NCBI GenBank assembly: GCA_030765065.1 | Contig: CM060990.1 | Span: 464,798,321 to 464,862,320, forward strand | Reading direction: 5' to 3' | Source of the DNA: Deroplatys truncata | Taxonomy: Eukaryota > Arthropoda > Insecta > Mantodea > Mantidae | Length of the DNA: 64,000 bases | Shown here: positions 1 to 10,110 of the stretch, piece by piece | Position numbering within the stretch: position 1 is the first letter of the stretch | How the letters are laid out: each line of letters begins with the position of its first letter | The notes under the pieces: generated by a model | What the model saw: only the letters and a program-made list of their open reading frames with translations | Databases searched by the model: none | What the model was told of the DNA's origin: nothing | Program-made: the position numbers and the translations under genes

Positions 1-159
1 GCAGCGGGCGGTCGGATTAAAATTGCATTTAACAACTATAATTATTTATATTAAACCCTGATGCATACTTAGATATCCCGAAGCCTAGACAACATTCTTT
101 CTTCTTCTCCTCTCTTTTTCTTTCTATCTATCTCTTTCTTTCTCCACGACTTGTACACA

Positions 160-575
160 TTCAGGCGTTCGCATATACACGAGCACTTGTACACACATCA
201 GCAAACATACACTGGTGCACGCATGCAAGCACATACACACACGCAAATGTAAGTACACACACACGCACACACGCAAGCACATACACACACGCACATACAT
301 ACACCAGCACATACACACACATGCACATACATACAACAGTACACACACACATACATACACCAGTACACACACGCATTCACGCACCTCATGCGTATACATA
401 CATACACCAGTGCTCTTACATTCACGCATTCACGCACCTCATGCGTATACATACATACACCAGTGCTCTTACACTCACACATACATATACATGGACACAC
501 ACACACGCGTGCAAGCACATATGTCTGTTCACTTACACCCAACAGCACCAACCCACACACGCACACACCAACTCA
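160..575 (+). repeat. CA-rich minisatellite of the subterminal region
   Basis: Alternating acacacgca/catacatacaccag units, including two near-identical tandem blocks built on cattcacgcacctcatgcg. A shorter version occurs at the same place in element 2 (34918-35012), so the tract is an ancestral part of the element that has expanded here. The long open frames across it (His/Thr-rich one way, Cys/Val-rich the other) are composition artefacts. Confidence 0.85.
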
Positions 576-699
576 CGCGCATGTCCTGAATGAAAAGAGA
601 CAAAATGATGCAATGAAAACTAATTATAGCTCGGGACGCAAGGCTCCATTTACGATTGCTCGAAACCGGTCTTCTAATAACTCCAAAACTAATTAAAAT

Positions 700-1340
700 A
701 AAGACAGTAAATAAACTTTATTACTTTTATGCCATTAGCTCGTTTCTTGAGCATGTATATTAGAGTCCAGGTGTCATGGGTTCGATCCTTAACTTTAAAA
801 TCTCAATTATCTCAGAAACTAGCAGGGATTAAGGTGCGGACCAAAGCACGATTTTTAGTTCCTACAATGAACAATTAATGCTTTATATAATTTCCAATCA
901 GTGTCCCTAGCTAGAATCCCGATCTTTCAGTGACTTCCTTAATTTTCCACTGTGTTCTAGAATATATCACTTAGATCAATGTTGCAACTGCATACAGGTC
1001 TTTTAAACACATGAAACTAATATTATAAATAATTTTGTTTCTGGCGTTCTGAGTTCGAATACCGATTCAATGAAGTTTACTTATAAATTTAATAACAGTA
1101 AATAATTAAGACAAAGGTACCAAATAAACCTATTACGTTTATGTCATCAGATAATATCTTGCGGGCGTATATTAGGGTACCTGACGTCCAGGGTTCGATC
1201 CTTAAGTTTAAATCTCAATTATCGCAGAAACTAGCAGAGATAGAGCTGTAGACGAAAGCATGTTTGATAGCTCATACAATGAACAATTAATTCTGTATAT
1301 AATTTTCAATCAGTTGCCCCTAGTTCGAATCCCGATCTTT
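700..1340 (+). repeat. Subterminal repeats with tRNA B-box-like motifs
   Basis: Degenerate units spaced roughly 130-140 bp, each holding a motif like GGTTCGANTCC: gggttcgatcc at 778-788, agttcgaatacc at about 1052, gggttcgatcc at 1191-1201 and agttcgaatccc at about 1322, with a decayed one near 910. No A box, cloverleaf or tRNA ends accompany them, so they are not tRNA genes. The same kind of repeat lies in the subterminal DNA of element 2 (34060-34810). Confidence 0.7.
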
Positions 1341-1523
1341 CAATGACTTTACTGATTTTCCTCTGTACTCTGGAATACATCGCTTAGATTGATGCTTTAA
1401 CTGCATGCAGCTTTGTGTAACGACATTATGGATGTACTCTGTGTGAGAGAGAGCGAGAGAGGGAGAGAGAGAGCGAGAGAGGGAGAGGAAGTGAAACAAG
1501 CAGGGATAGAAGTGCTGAGGGCC

Positions 1524-1645
1524 TCTGCGCATGCGTAGCAAGAGATGATGTCATTGGCTGCAATAATCACGTGACGTGTAAGCATCACAGCCATGATGAC
1601 GTGCAGGCATCGCATGGAGGGGGTTTAGATCCCTATATAAACAGA
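1524..1645 (+). promoter_or_regulatory. Conserved promoter cassette: NRF-1-like, CCAAT, E-box/CRE, TATA
   Basis: In order: tgcgcatgcg at 1525-1534 (close to the NRF-1 palindrome), an inverted CCAAT box attgg at 1553-1557, CACGTGACGTG at 1568-1578 (E-box overlapping a TGACGT half site), and tatataaa at 1634-1641. It precedes the spliced gene starting at 1766. The same modules with the same spacing up to CACGTGACGTG occur on the minus strand at 50030-50150 in element 2. Factor names are inferred from motif resemblance only. Confidence 0.7.
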
Positions 1646-1765
1646 CATCTGTCCCATGTTAGAACTGTTGTGTACTTATTAACTTTACATTCAAGTTTTA
1701 AAGAGCTTTAAAAGCAACGTGAGCTACAGGCCGTCTACACATTCAGCACATATCAAAACGGGGCA

Positions 1766-2718
1766 ATGCAAGGTGAGTTTTAAATAACTATACAAAATCA
1801 CTGTTGGCTTTTACAATACATTTAATTTTATTTAAACGTTACAGTACATGAAAGACGATTCGTTACAAGGAGCATCATATTTTCTAATCTGTGCTTTACA
1901 TTCACATGGATTTCACTGCATACTCTTCTTCAGTTCACATGATTTTCGCCACACCTTCTTCTTACATAAACATTCATACGACTTTACCCTCATTCTTTGT
2001 TTCACTATACACTCACATGATTTCCTCTACTCATTCTTTGTTCCCATGCAGGTTCATGCTTTGTTAACATTCACACGACGTTCTCAGCTCATTCTTTGCT
2101 TCCATTAACATTCACATGATTTCTCCTCGCATTCTTACATAAACATTCATACGATCCCCCCCCCTCATTCTTTGTTTCACTATGCATTCTTTGGTTCTCT
2201 GCTGGCTCATCTTCAATGAACATTCACATGATTTTCTGTACTTATTCTTTGTTTCTCTACACATTCATAGGCTTACTTACAAAACATGCACACCATAGTT
2301 CTAATATAAAGAAGTGTATAACTCGTTCTTCAACTTGAATAATGTAGTGAAAATAATAATTCATGGCAATGTCTGTTACAGATTGTTTAGCTGATAGACT
2401 TAACAAGATGGTGGGAGAGCGTAGTTTCCTACCGACTCGTCGAGTTTTCAAGATCTCGAAATAGGTCTTAACTATGAGATAAAGTCCTTAAAGAGAGTTC
2501 AAACAAGATATGGTACCAGGATCGTATCTTCGCTGGAGGATTGTCAAGTGTTCTTGCCAGAGCGCTATAATTCGTTAACCGATCAAGAGATTGCAGAAAT
2601 ACCTGGGAGCGTATACCTACAGTATAATGGCATGGCAGAGACGGGGAAATTTAAGACATGTAAATTGTCTTTTTTACACGCAAAGAAGGTGCGTAGAAGT
2701 GTCAAACTTAAGTATTGA
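1766..2718 (+). pseudogene. Spliced Polinton accessory gene, frameshifted (left arm)
   Basis: Exon 1 codes only for Met-Gln plus one base (ATGCAAG, ending at 1772) and meets a GTGAGT donor. The likely acceptor is ttacag near 2385, giving an in-frame continuation that reads ...ADRLNKMVGERSFLPTRR before a stop. The following 80-odd codons are open in another frame, with the motif VFLPERYNSLTDQEI, up to the stop at 2718. One base is missing near 2460. This resembles a small protein family I have seen in arthropod Polintons (the FLP-R/K-RY motif). Its function is unknown to me. The intron carries 50-60 bp repeats of the cattcacatgattt type. Confidence 0.6.
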
Positions 2719-2990
2719 ATGTTCTCCCATTTCACAATGAAAAATTCATAAATAAAACAACTGACTCGTTGATATTACATATAAAGATACAAAAGATGCA
2801 TATTCTAGAATTTTATAAAAAATTAACGAAATTACAATATCACATGCTTTGAGTTTAATTATATCTAGCGCATTGAAATAATTCTAAATATCCGAATGTT
2901 TATACAAATCATTGTGCTTCTTTTACATGTGCCATATGCTTCATTTTACATGTATCATAACAAAAAATGTAATTCTTTCCAGGTTGCTTT

Positions 2991-3290
2991 ACTTGACCAA
3001 GATAGTTTTCTAAGACTTTCATTGTGCAATGTTTCAGGGTGTGCAATAAGAGGAAGAAGAAGAAGAGGAATAGCCTGCTGCCATGCAAAGGATGCTGACG
3101 CTATTGGAGGGTAGAATACCTACAAGAAACATTTCGGCAAGAAACGGGTGCTGAGACATCTACATCACCGAAACACATTAAGACAGGATCCTTATATAAC
3201 ATTACAGGGTATACAATGAAAAAATACGGTCAATTTTGTATACAATTCAATGCATGGCTGAGAGTTAGCTCGAACTAGTCTCCCTATATT
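2991..3290 (+). pseudogene. Remnant of the left-end gene (left arm)
   Basis: Homologous to 36250-36480 of element 2: the acceptor tgtttcag, the purine-rich gcaataagaggaagaag stretch and gctgacgctattgga are shared. The downstream sequence is decayed and has no long frame. Bases 3290-3640 hold only AT-rich, decayed element DNA. Confidence 0.6.
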
Positions 3291-3639
3291 CACTGAAATT
3301 AAGCATTGTGAGCAATAATTTAAGTGACTGTGAAAATACTTTAAGTAATGGTGAAATTTGTATCCTAAAAGACTTGAGCCCTGTATACATTAACAGCATT
3401 AAGACTGTTTGCCACGCTGGAATACAAATTATGAAAATAAAAAGACTTTCATTTAAATAATAAGGAAATTTGCATAACCTGCTGTTACAAGTGTAATGAC
3501 ATATACAGAAACAATGAGTCGGACGAGAAAGTGATGGAAATGTAAGATAAATAATAACAATAAAAGAATTAAGGTATGCTTTTACATAGTGTTTTTATTC
3601 ATTAAAAATCCTTGCATTCCTAATGAAAAATAAATCATT

Positions 3640-4097
3640 ACAATGATTAGTTTAAGTTATGTCACAATGATCAAAAAGAGAACCGTCTTTAGATGCATTA
3701 CTCGATCTTAAGTCAGAGCATCAAAAAAGACAAATCACGGCTTCTGCATTTTAGATGCGGTGACACTATTCAGGTAAATTCCTGTAACACAGCAGGTTGA
3801 GTATGCAGATCCGTGGTCCTAAATGGGTGAAACAGACTCTTATCCAGCTTAACAGTCTTGAGATCTCAGCATCAGAAAGTCGAATCACAAGCCTTCTCCA
3901 CTCGATGAGTACAGGTTTAACAACAGCATTCTCTTCACCCTGAGACGATGTAAAGTATATAAATGTTCAACTTGACAAGGGATTCTAAACTCGTTGTTAG
4001 AGTCCAGAACTGATGTATTATATGGTGAAAACACATGTTCCTCTTCTTAGTGATCTTGTCGTCGAATCTCGGTGTCGGTAGCATTGAAGATGTCCAT
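3640..4097 (-). pseudogene. Major capsid protein remnant (left arm)
   Basis: Matches the start and several internal blocks of the major capsid gene at 36941-38155, beginning at the equivalent ATG (4097). Only about 460 bp remain of about 1215, with internal deletions and frame loss. The protein can no longer form a double jelly-roll capsomer. Confidence 0.75.
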
Positions 4098-4099
4098 GA

Positions 4100-4249
4100 T
4101 TATAGGATTCTGAAGCCCAAAAACTGTAGGAACTGCTGATTGCGTGATGTTAACTTGATGGTCGTCAAGGGCAGAGCATGATGTGTGCGTCGAATCATTC
4201 CATTATTATATCCTCGACGTCGTTGACTTCTTCTAAAAACTATAGGCAT
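4100..4249 (-). CDS. Small basic protein between penton and capsid (left arm copy)
   Basis: A 49-codon frame starting MPIVFRRSQRRRGYNNG. It is exactly as long as the copies at 8851-9000 and 38158-38307, although the genes on both sides here are wrecked. Arg-rich N-terminal half with an RRTHH motif; hydrophobic C-terminal half ending FLQFLGFRIL. The size and charge suggest a nucleic-acid-binding virion core or minor capsid peptide, comparable in position and type to adenovirus pX. That is inference only. Confidence 0.55.
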   Translation of the reverse strand: MPIVFRRSQRRRGYNNGMIRRTHHALPLTTIKLTSRNQQFLQFLGFRIL

Positions 4250-4605
4250 TATGCTTATATCCTTGTTTCCAAAGGCAATGATATTGCTGTTAGGCTCCCC
4301 TGTTTGCTCTATGAAGCGGATGTTTATGAACAGGTAAAATTTGATTTAATGGTTCCTGTGAAATACGTTATCCAGCCGTAACAGATGGGAAAACTGGTAG
4401 ATGGAGTGTCCACTTTTACTATCGAGGAAGGAGACTGATGCAATACTGCGCTAAATTCGTATGATGCTCAACTTAAATATATTCACTAGGAAATCAGATT
4501 CAGACAGCTGATTAGATGGAATAACTTTGTCACTGAAGGGCCACAGAACGTTCCTATAGAACAATCACTGGAAAAAATCAAGAGTGAAAGGACATTTTAA
4601 TGACA

Positions 4606-4647
<42 letters not shown>

Positions 4648-4690
4648 CTGATCTAATAAAGAAGGCATTCGCATCCTAATATGAGGAATC
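4235..4690 (-). pseudogene. Penton protein remnant (left arm)
   Basis: Homologous to the 3' two thirds of the penton gene of element 2 (38291-38998). Stops and indels are scattered, and an ATT microsatellite sits inside (4606-4645). The upstream end is fused near 4690 to protease-frame sequence, so the catalytic part of the protease and the N-terminus of penton have been deleted together. Confidence 0.7.
4606..4645 (+). repeat. (ATT)n microsatellite inside penton remnant
   Basis: About 13 uninterrupted ATT units; the mirror tract is at 8446-8489. Confidence 0.95.
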
Positions 4691-4727
4691 TTTAAACGTC
4701 GGGCATACAAGTCAAGGTCTATGTTAC

Positions 4728-5553
4728 TCAATGTTTTTTCCGGGACAAGTATAGCCCTCTGCCATAGTTTTTTGAATTCCCTTTCAGGCTCTGTCTCCTC
4801 TTCGTTTCTGTGTTTCTTCCCTTATTCTTCTTCACTCGAAAACCTCTCCCTCTTGCTTCAATTTCTCTGTTACGTCTCATCATTTCAGCAAGTTGTTTAT
4901 CTGCAGCTTTTTTCGTATTTACAGCTGTAGCAATTTGTGATGCACCACCAGCGGCGGCTCCTAGTGCTGCAATAATTGGTATGAGCGTTAGAAATCCTCC
5001 TCGTTTCTTCTTTTTGGACCCTCCGCCAACAGATACCTTTCTCTCAATTTCTCTCTTATGCCTCATCATTTCGGCAAGTTGTTTATCTGCTGCCATTTTC
5101 TTATTTACTGCTGAGGCAATTTGGGCTGCACCTCCAGCAGCAGCGCCTAGAACTGCAATAATTGGTATGAGAGGTAGAAATCCTCCTCGTTTCTTCTTCA
5201 TGGTTACTGCACCTGGAGCTACCTTTCCCTTCATAATTGCTGTTACTAGTCACGCTGCCAACTTTTTCACCTAATGTAACATCAGATTGCACGCTTTTCC
5301 AAGTCGTTTCAGTCAGATCTTGGCAGCAATGTTTCTCGAAGCAGAGACCTTATGCTGAGCGTTGGCAATGCCGCTAAGATTACACGAATCGTCTAACGGA
5401 ATGATTCCAGGGTCTCCTCTCTTTAATTTTTCTCTAGCTTTACCACAGTTCCTCAGCCTATGTAACCAGGTAAATGTACTTCAATGATTGCAGGCTAGTG
5501 AGAGAGTTAATTAAACCGAAACCTCTTGCGAGCTTAACCACCTTAGCTCTCAC
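4728..5553 (-). pseudogene. PLA2-like virion protein, catalytically dead copy with duplicated membrane segment
   Basis: Homologous to 39324-39977. The N-terminal part has lost the start (GTG at 5553 where ATG is expected) and carries frame breaks. The catalytic CKLHD dyad reads CNLSG here, so His-Asp is gone. The C-terminal part (4728-5234) is open and contains the Gly/Ala-rich segment (RGGFLPLIPIIA...AAAGGAAQ plus a basic tail) twice in tandem; the other element has it once. The end (GRGLYLSRKKH) and the overlapping A AAA AAC heptamer at 4767-4773 are kept. It is on the spacer side of the left palindrome arm and has no mirror copy. Confidence 0.75.
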
Positions 5554-5657
5554 GTTATACTAATCGATTTTTATTCAGGATAGTTCTTTTATACTTTCTC
5601 ATTAGCGTATATACATTAAGAGCAGTTTATTTTATTTTAGCCGTCAAGCTAGAGAGG

Positions 5658-5770
5658 ATGAAACAAGAATGCTCACAGCCTATTCATATGTTAGACTTTG
5701 AAAGCGACTTTAGATGTGAACTTAGTGGAAAACTGTTTCATGTCAACGTTATATACGTTCCCATCATGTA
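5658..5770 (+). pseudogene. 5' stub of packaging ATPase
   Basis: Starts ATGAAACAAGAATGC and follows the first 30 or so codons of the ATPase at 40086, including LDFESDF and the GKLF block. It ends before the Walker A motif, where the 21-bp satellite begins. A pyrimidine-rich tract ending attttag precedes it, as in element 2. Confidence 0.75.
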
Positions 5771-5777
5771 ACCCATT

Positions 5778-7472
5778 CAGGGAAAAGGTGACCAGCAAAG
5801 GGAAAAATGTAACCAGCAAAGGGAAAAATGTGACAGCAAAGGGAAAAACGTGACCAGCAAAGGGAAAAATGTGACCATCAAAGGGAAAAACGTGACCAGC
5901 AAAGGAAAAAATGTGACAGCAAAGGGAAAACGTGACCAGCAAAGGGAAAAAGGTGACCAGTAAAGGGAAAAATGTGACCAGCAAAGGGAAAAATGTGACC
6001 TGCAAAGGGAAAAACGTGACCAGCAAAGGGAAAAACGTGACCAGGAAAGGGAAAAAGTGACCAGCAATGGGAAAAAAGGTGACCAGCAACGGGAAAAATG
6101 TGACCAGCAAAGGGAAAAAGGTGACCAGCAAAGGGAAAAAGGTGACCAGCAAAGGGAAAAAGGTGACCAGCAAAGGGAAAAACGTGACCAGCAAAGGGAA
6201 AAAGGTGACCAGCAAAGGGAAAAAGGTGACCAGCAAACGGAAAAAGGTGACCAGCAAAGGGAAAAAGGTGACCAGCAAAGGGAAAAATGTGACCAGCAAA
6301 GGGAAAAACGTGACCAGCGAAGGGAAAAAGGTGACCAGGGAAGGGAAAAAGGTGACCAGCAATGGGAAAAAAGGTGACCAGCAAAGGGAAAAAGGTGACC
6401 AGCAAAGGGAAAAAGGTGACCAGCAAAGGGAAAAAGGTGACCAGGGAAGGGAAAAAGGTGACCAGCAAAGGGAAAAAGGTGACCAGGGAAGGGAAAAAGT
6501 TAACCAGCAAAGGGAAAAATGTGACCTGCAAAGGGAAAAACGTGACCAGCAAAGGGAAAAACGTGACCAGGAAAGGGAAAAAGTGACCAGCAATGGGAAA
6601 AAAGGTGACCAGCAACGGGAAAAATGTGACCAGCAAAGGGAAAAAGGTGACCAGCAAAGGGAAAAAGGTGACCAGCAAAGGGAAAAAGGTGACCAGCAAA
6701 GGGAAAAACGTGACCAGCAAAGGGAAAAAGGTGACCAGCAAAGGGAAAAAGGTGACCAGCAAACGGAAAAAGGTGACCAGCAAAGGGAAAAAGGTGACCA
6801 GCAAAGGGAAAAATGTGACCAGCAAAGGGAAAAACGTGACCAGCGAAGGGAAAAAGGTGACCAGGGAAGGGAAAAAGGTGACCAGCAATGGGAAAAAAGG
6901 TGACCAGCAAAGGGAAAAAGGTGACCAGCAAAGGGAAAAAGGTGACCAGCAAAGGGAAAAAGGTGACCAGGGAAGGGAAAAAGGTGACCAGCAAAGGGAA
7001 AAAGGTGACCAGGGAAGGGAAAAAGTTAACCAGCAAAGGGAAAAAGGTGACCAGGAAAGGGAAAAATGTGACCAGCAAAGGGAAAAAGGTGACCAGCAAA
7101 GGGAAAAAGGTGACCAGTAAAGGGTAAAATGGGACCAGAAGAGGGAAAAACGTAACCTGCAAAGGGAAAAAGGTGACCAGAAAAGGGAAAAATGTGACCA
7201 GCAAAGGGAAAAATGCGACCTGCAAAGGGAAAAAGTGACCAGCAAAGGGAAAAAATGTGACCAGCAAAGGGAAAAATGTGACAGCAAAGGGAAAAATGTG
7301 ACCAGCAAAGGAAAAAAGGTGACCAGTAAAGGGACAAATGGGACCAGAAGAGGGAAAAACGTGACCTGCAAAGGGAAAAAGGTGGCCAGCAAAGGGAAAA
7401 ATGTGACCAGCAAAGGGAAAAAAGGTGGCCAGCAAAGGGAAAAAAGGTGACCTGCAAAGGGAAAATGACCAG
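5778..7472 (+). repeat. 21-bp tandem repeat array with higher-order 526-bp units
   Basis: About 80 units built on gaccagcaaagggaaaaa plus two or three variable bases. A block of about 526 bp (25 units plus one base) is repeated, for example 6067-6592 against 6593-7118, with the same unit variants in the same order. The unit length is a multiple of three and lacks stops in several frames, which creates long open frames on both strands (up to 550 codons); these are not genes. The array replaces the ATPase-to-DUF8207 interval of a normal element. Confidence 0.97.
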
Positions 7473-7812
7473 TATCTCCCTTTACTCTCGCATTCTCTGT
7501 GCTAACTATCAAGAAAACTTGTACTCTCACCTCTATGAATCCATTTCTAGCTACTTGAATCTGCTTGTGCTTAATGAGATAGTTATAATTAACGGAATTA
7601 CAACTATTATGCGCGAATGCTACAATATTTTGCTTAGTCTAATTCGGACATGGCTGTTTATATGCATCAAAACCTGAGTACATATATAAATACATAAATG
7701 TTAAAAAATAGCTCAGTCTCGCGTTATCGTATACGAATTCAACATCTACAGCATACATTGACTAGTTTATATATACTGCTTGAGCATGAACACCCACAAA
7801 GACGGACAATAA
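7473..7812. other. Unassigned DNA between satellite and zinc-finger ORF
   Basis: AT-rich. The largest frame (7447-7677) starts inside the satellite and shows no recognisable motif. I see no repeat or RNA gene. Confidence 0.5.
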
Positions 7813-8358
7813 CAGTCAATTTACGAGAATCTTGATTTTTCCTATGTTTCCCAAGGGGGGAGTAATCGCTGTGTTAAGTGCTGCATATGTAATAGAACTT
7901 TAAAAGACAGGACAATTTCAAGGCTTAAGCAACATAGGAGAAGATGCTGTAAAGCAATGACCAGCTGTGCATTGACTACAGCACCCAAACGAGATCCTGA
8001 AATCTTCTCTAGTCCCGAAGAGCGGGATTCAAGATGTACCGTACTTGGAACCAGTACAAGCGACCCTGTAATAACGTCAAGAGCTACCACTGATGAAGAA
8101 ATGAGAGCAGTTTCTTTGAATGAGCAAGCTCTGAATAAACACACCAATGAAAGCAAGCATACTAGTGTCAACTCATCTAGATTAGAAGATATATCCAAAG
8201 CGAATACAGAGGAGATGCTATGGCGCTACACCGATCCAAATGATTTGGTAAACATGCTAAGGGTGCTCATGAGGCTTCATACACCTGATAAAAATGACTT
8301 TTCCGATGCGATTAACGACATTATTCAGGATTTAAAGCTGGGTGGTTTTATAGCGTGA
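7813..8358 (+). CDS. Cys/His-finger protein with DUF8207-like C-terminus
   Basis: Open from 7813 to the stop at 8356-8358; the first ATG is at 7957, so the N-terminal part needs an upstream exon (an AG at about 7853 could be the acceptor). Before the ATG lies a finger-like cluster C-x2-C-x11-H-x4-C (CCICNRTLKDR...LKQHRRRCC). A Ser/Thr-rich linker follows. The C-terminal 45 residues (YTDPNDLVNMLRVLM ... IINDIIQDLKLGG-like) match the end of the DUF8207-type protein at 41944-42681. The finger is not found in that protein. It is either a domain fusion or two spliced fragments. The frame is unbroken, unlike most of this element. Confidence 0.5.
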   Translation, partial: QSIYENLDFSYVSQGGSNRCVKCCICNRTLKDRTISRLKQHRRRCCKAMTSCALTTAPKRDPEIFSSPEERDSRCTVLGTSTSDPVITSRATTDEEMRAVSLNEQALNKHTNESKHTSVNSSRLEDISKANTEEMLWRYTDPNDLVNMLRVLMRLHTPDKNDFSDAINDIIQDLKLGGFIA

Positions 8359-8399
8359 TTAGCATCTGCAGAACCTTGAAACCATGAAAGAGTTAGAAA

Positions 8400-8442
8400 G
8401 ATTCCTCATATTAGGATGCGAATGTCTTCTTTATTAGATCAG

Positions 8443-8491
<49 letters not shown>

Positions 8492-8870
8492 TGTCATTAA
8501 AATGTCCTTTCACTCTTGATTTTTTCCAGTGATTGTTCTATAGGAACGTTCTGTGGCCCTTCAGTGACAAAGTTATTCCATCTAATCAGCTGTCTGAATC
8601 TGATTTCCTAGTGAATATATTTAGGTTGAGCATCATACGAATTTAGCGCAGTATTGCATCAGTCTCCTTCCTCGATAGTAAAAGTGGACACTCCATCTAC
8701 CAGTTTTCCCGTCTGTTACGGCAGGATAACGTATTTCACAGGAACCATCAAATCAAATTTTACCTGTTGTTCATAAAGATCCGCTTCATAGAGCAAACAG
8801 GGGAGCCTAACAGCAATATCATTGCCTTTAGAAACAAGAATATAAGCATAATGCCTATAGTTTTTAGAAG
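8400..8870 (+). pseudogene. Penton protein remnant (right arm)
   Basis: Mirror copy of 4235-4690, including the microsatellite (here reading as AAT). Confidence 0.7.
8446..8489 (+). repeat. (AAT)n microsatellite, mirror of 4606-4645
   Basis: Uninterrupted AAT units at the mirrored position of the right arm. Confidence 0.95.
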
Positions 8871-9000
8871 AAGTCAACGACGTCGAGGATATAATAATGG
8901 AATGATTCGACGCACACATCATGCTCTGCCCTTGACGCCCATCAAGTTAACATCACGCAATCAGCAGTTCCTACAGTTTTTGGGCTTCAGAATCCTATAA
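8851..9000 (+). CDS. Small basic protein between penton and capsid (right arm copy)
   Basis: Intact 49-codon copy, nearly identical to the left-arm copy. It starts ATG at 8851 and stops TAA at 8998-9000, three bases before the capsid ATG. A longer frame beginning at 8767 runs through decayed penton sequence; the start is placed at 8851 because that ATG is shared with the other two copies. Confidence 0.55.
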   Translation: MPIVFRRSQRRRGYNNGMIRRTHHALPLTPIKLTSRNQQFLQFLGFRIL

Positions 9001-9002
9001 TC

Positions 9003-9450
9003 ATGGACATCTTCAATGCTACCGACACCGAGATTCAACGACAAGATCACTAAGAAGAGGAACATGTGCTTTCACCATATAATACATCAGTTCTGGACTC
9101 TAACAACGAGTTTAGAATCCCTTGTCAAGTTGAACATTTATATACTTTACATCGTCTCAGGGTGAAGAGAATGCTGTTGTTAAACCTGTACTCATCGAGT
9201 GGAGAAGGCTTGTGATTCGACTTTCTAAAGCTGAGATCTCAAGACTGTTAAGCTGGATAAGACTCTGTTTCACCCATTTAGGACCACAGATCTGCATACT
9301 CAACCTGCTGTGTTACAGGAATTTACCTGAATAGTGACACCGCATCTAAAATGGAGAAGCCGTGATTTGTTTTTTTTTGGTGCTCTGACTTAAGATCGAG
9401 TAATGCATCTAAAGACGGTTCTCTTTTTGATCATTGTGACATAACTTAAA
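9003..9450 (+). pseudogene. Major capsid protein remnant (right arm)
   Basis: Mirror of 3640-4097, starting at ATG 9003 and frame-broken at once. It carries the same internal deletions as the left-arm copy. Confidence 0.75.
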
Positions 9451-9799
9451 CTAATCATTGTAATGATTTATTTTTCATTAGGAATGCAAGGATTTTTAAT
9501 GAATAAAAACACTATGTAAAAGCATACCTTAATTCTTTTATTGTTATTATTTATCTTACATTCTCATCCGACTCATTGTTTCTGTATATGTCATTACATT
9601 TGTAACAGCAGGTTATGCAAATTTCCATATTATTTAAATGAAAGTCCTTTATTTTCATAATTTGTATTCCAGCGTGGCAAACAGTCTTAATGCTGTTAAT
9701 GTATACAGGGCTCAAGTCTTTTAGGATAAAATTTCACCATTACGTAAAGTATTTTCACAGTCACTTAAATTATTGCTCACAATGCTTAATTTCAGTGAA

Positions 9800-10110
9800 T
9801 ATAGGGAGACTAGTTCGAGCTAACTCTCAGCTATGCATTGAATTGTATACAAAATTGACCGTATTTTTTCATCGTATACCCTGTAATGTTATATAAGGAT
9901 ACTGTCTTAATGTGTTTCGGTGATGTAGATGTCTCAGCACCCGTTTCTTGCCGAAATGTTTCTTGTAGGTGCCGATGGTGCTTATTCCACCCTCCAATAG
10001 CGTCAGCATCCTTTGCATGGCAGCAGGCTATTCCTCTTCTTCTTCTTCCTCTTATTGCACACCCTGAAACATTGCACAATGAAATTCTTAGAAAACTATC
10101 TTGGTCAAGT
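9800..10110 (-). pseudogene. Remnant of the left-end gene (right arm)
   Basis: Mirror copy of the remnant at 2991-3290, equally decayed. Its small open frames are chance survivals. Confidence 0.6.

Larger units (their letters stand above)
1..4693 (+). repeat. Left arm of a >4.6 kb inverted repeat
   Basis: Reverse complement of 8397-13093. The coordinate sums of matching landmarks stay near 13090 (for example ATG at 1766 against 11327, and stop at 2718 against 10372). Differences are few: scattered substitutions, short indels and microsatellite length. The arm contains a subterminal CA-rich tract, B-box-like repeats, a promoter, a spliced pseudogene, and capsid and penton remnants. The match already holds at base 1, so the arm continues beyond the window. 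Confidence 0.95.

Noticed and set aside
124-696. His/Thr-rich and Cys/Val-rich frames, and their mirror at 12397-12969
   Set aside because: Products of the CA/TG minisatellite; present on both strands and in several frames.
4810-5274. Plus-strand 154-codon frame, also 39382-39780
   Set aside because: Antisense to the Gly/Ala-rich and basic tail of the PLA2-like protein; codon bias makes both strands open.
5778-7472. CRISPR-like array
   Set aside because: There are no spacers: units are contiguous 21-bp repeats, and the context is nuclear eukaryotic DNA.
5878-7530. 550-codon minus-strand frame and several plus-strand frames of up to 278 codons
   Set aside because: All lie in the 21-bp tandem array; unit length divisible by three and lack of stops keep many frames open at once. 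Pure repeat translation.
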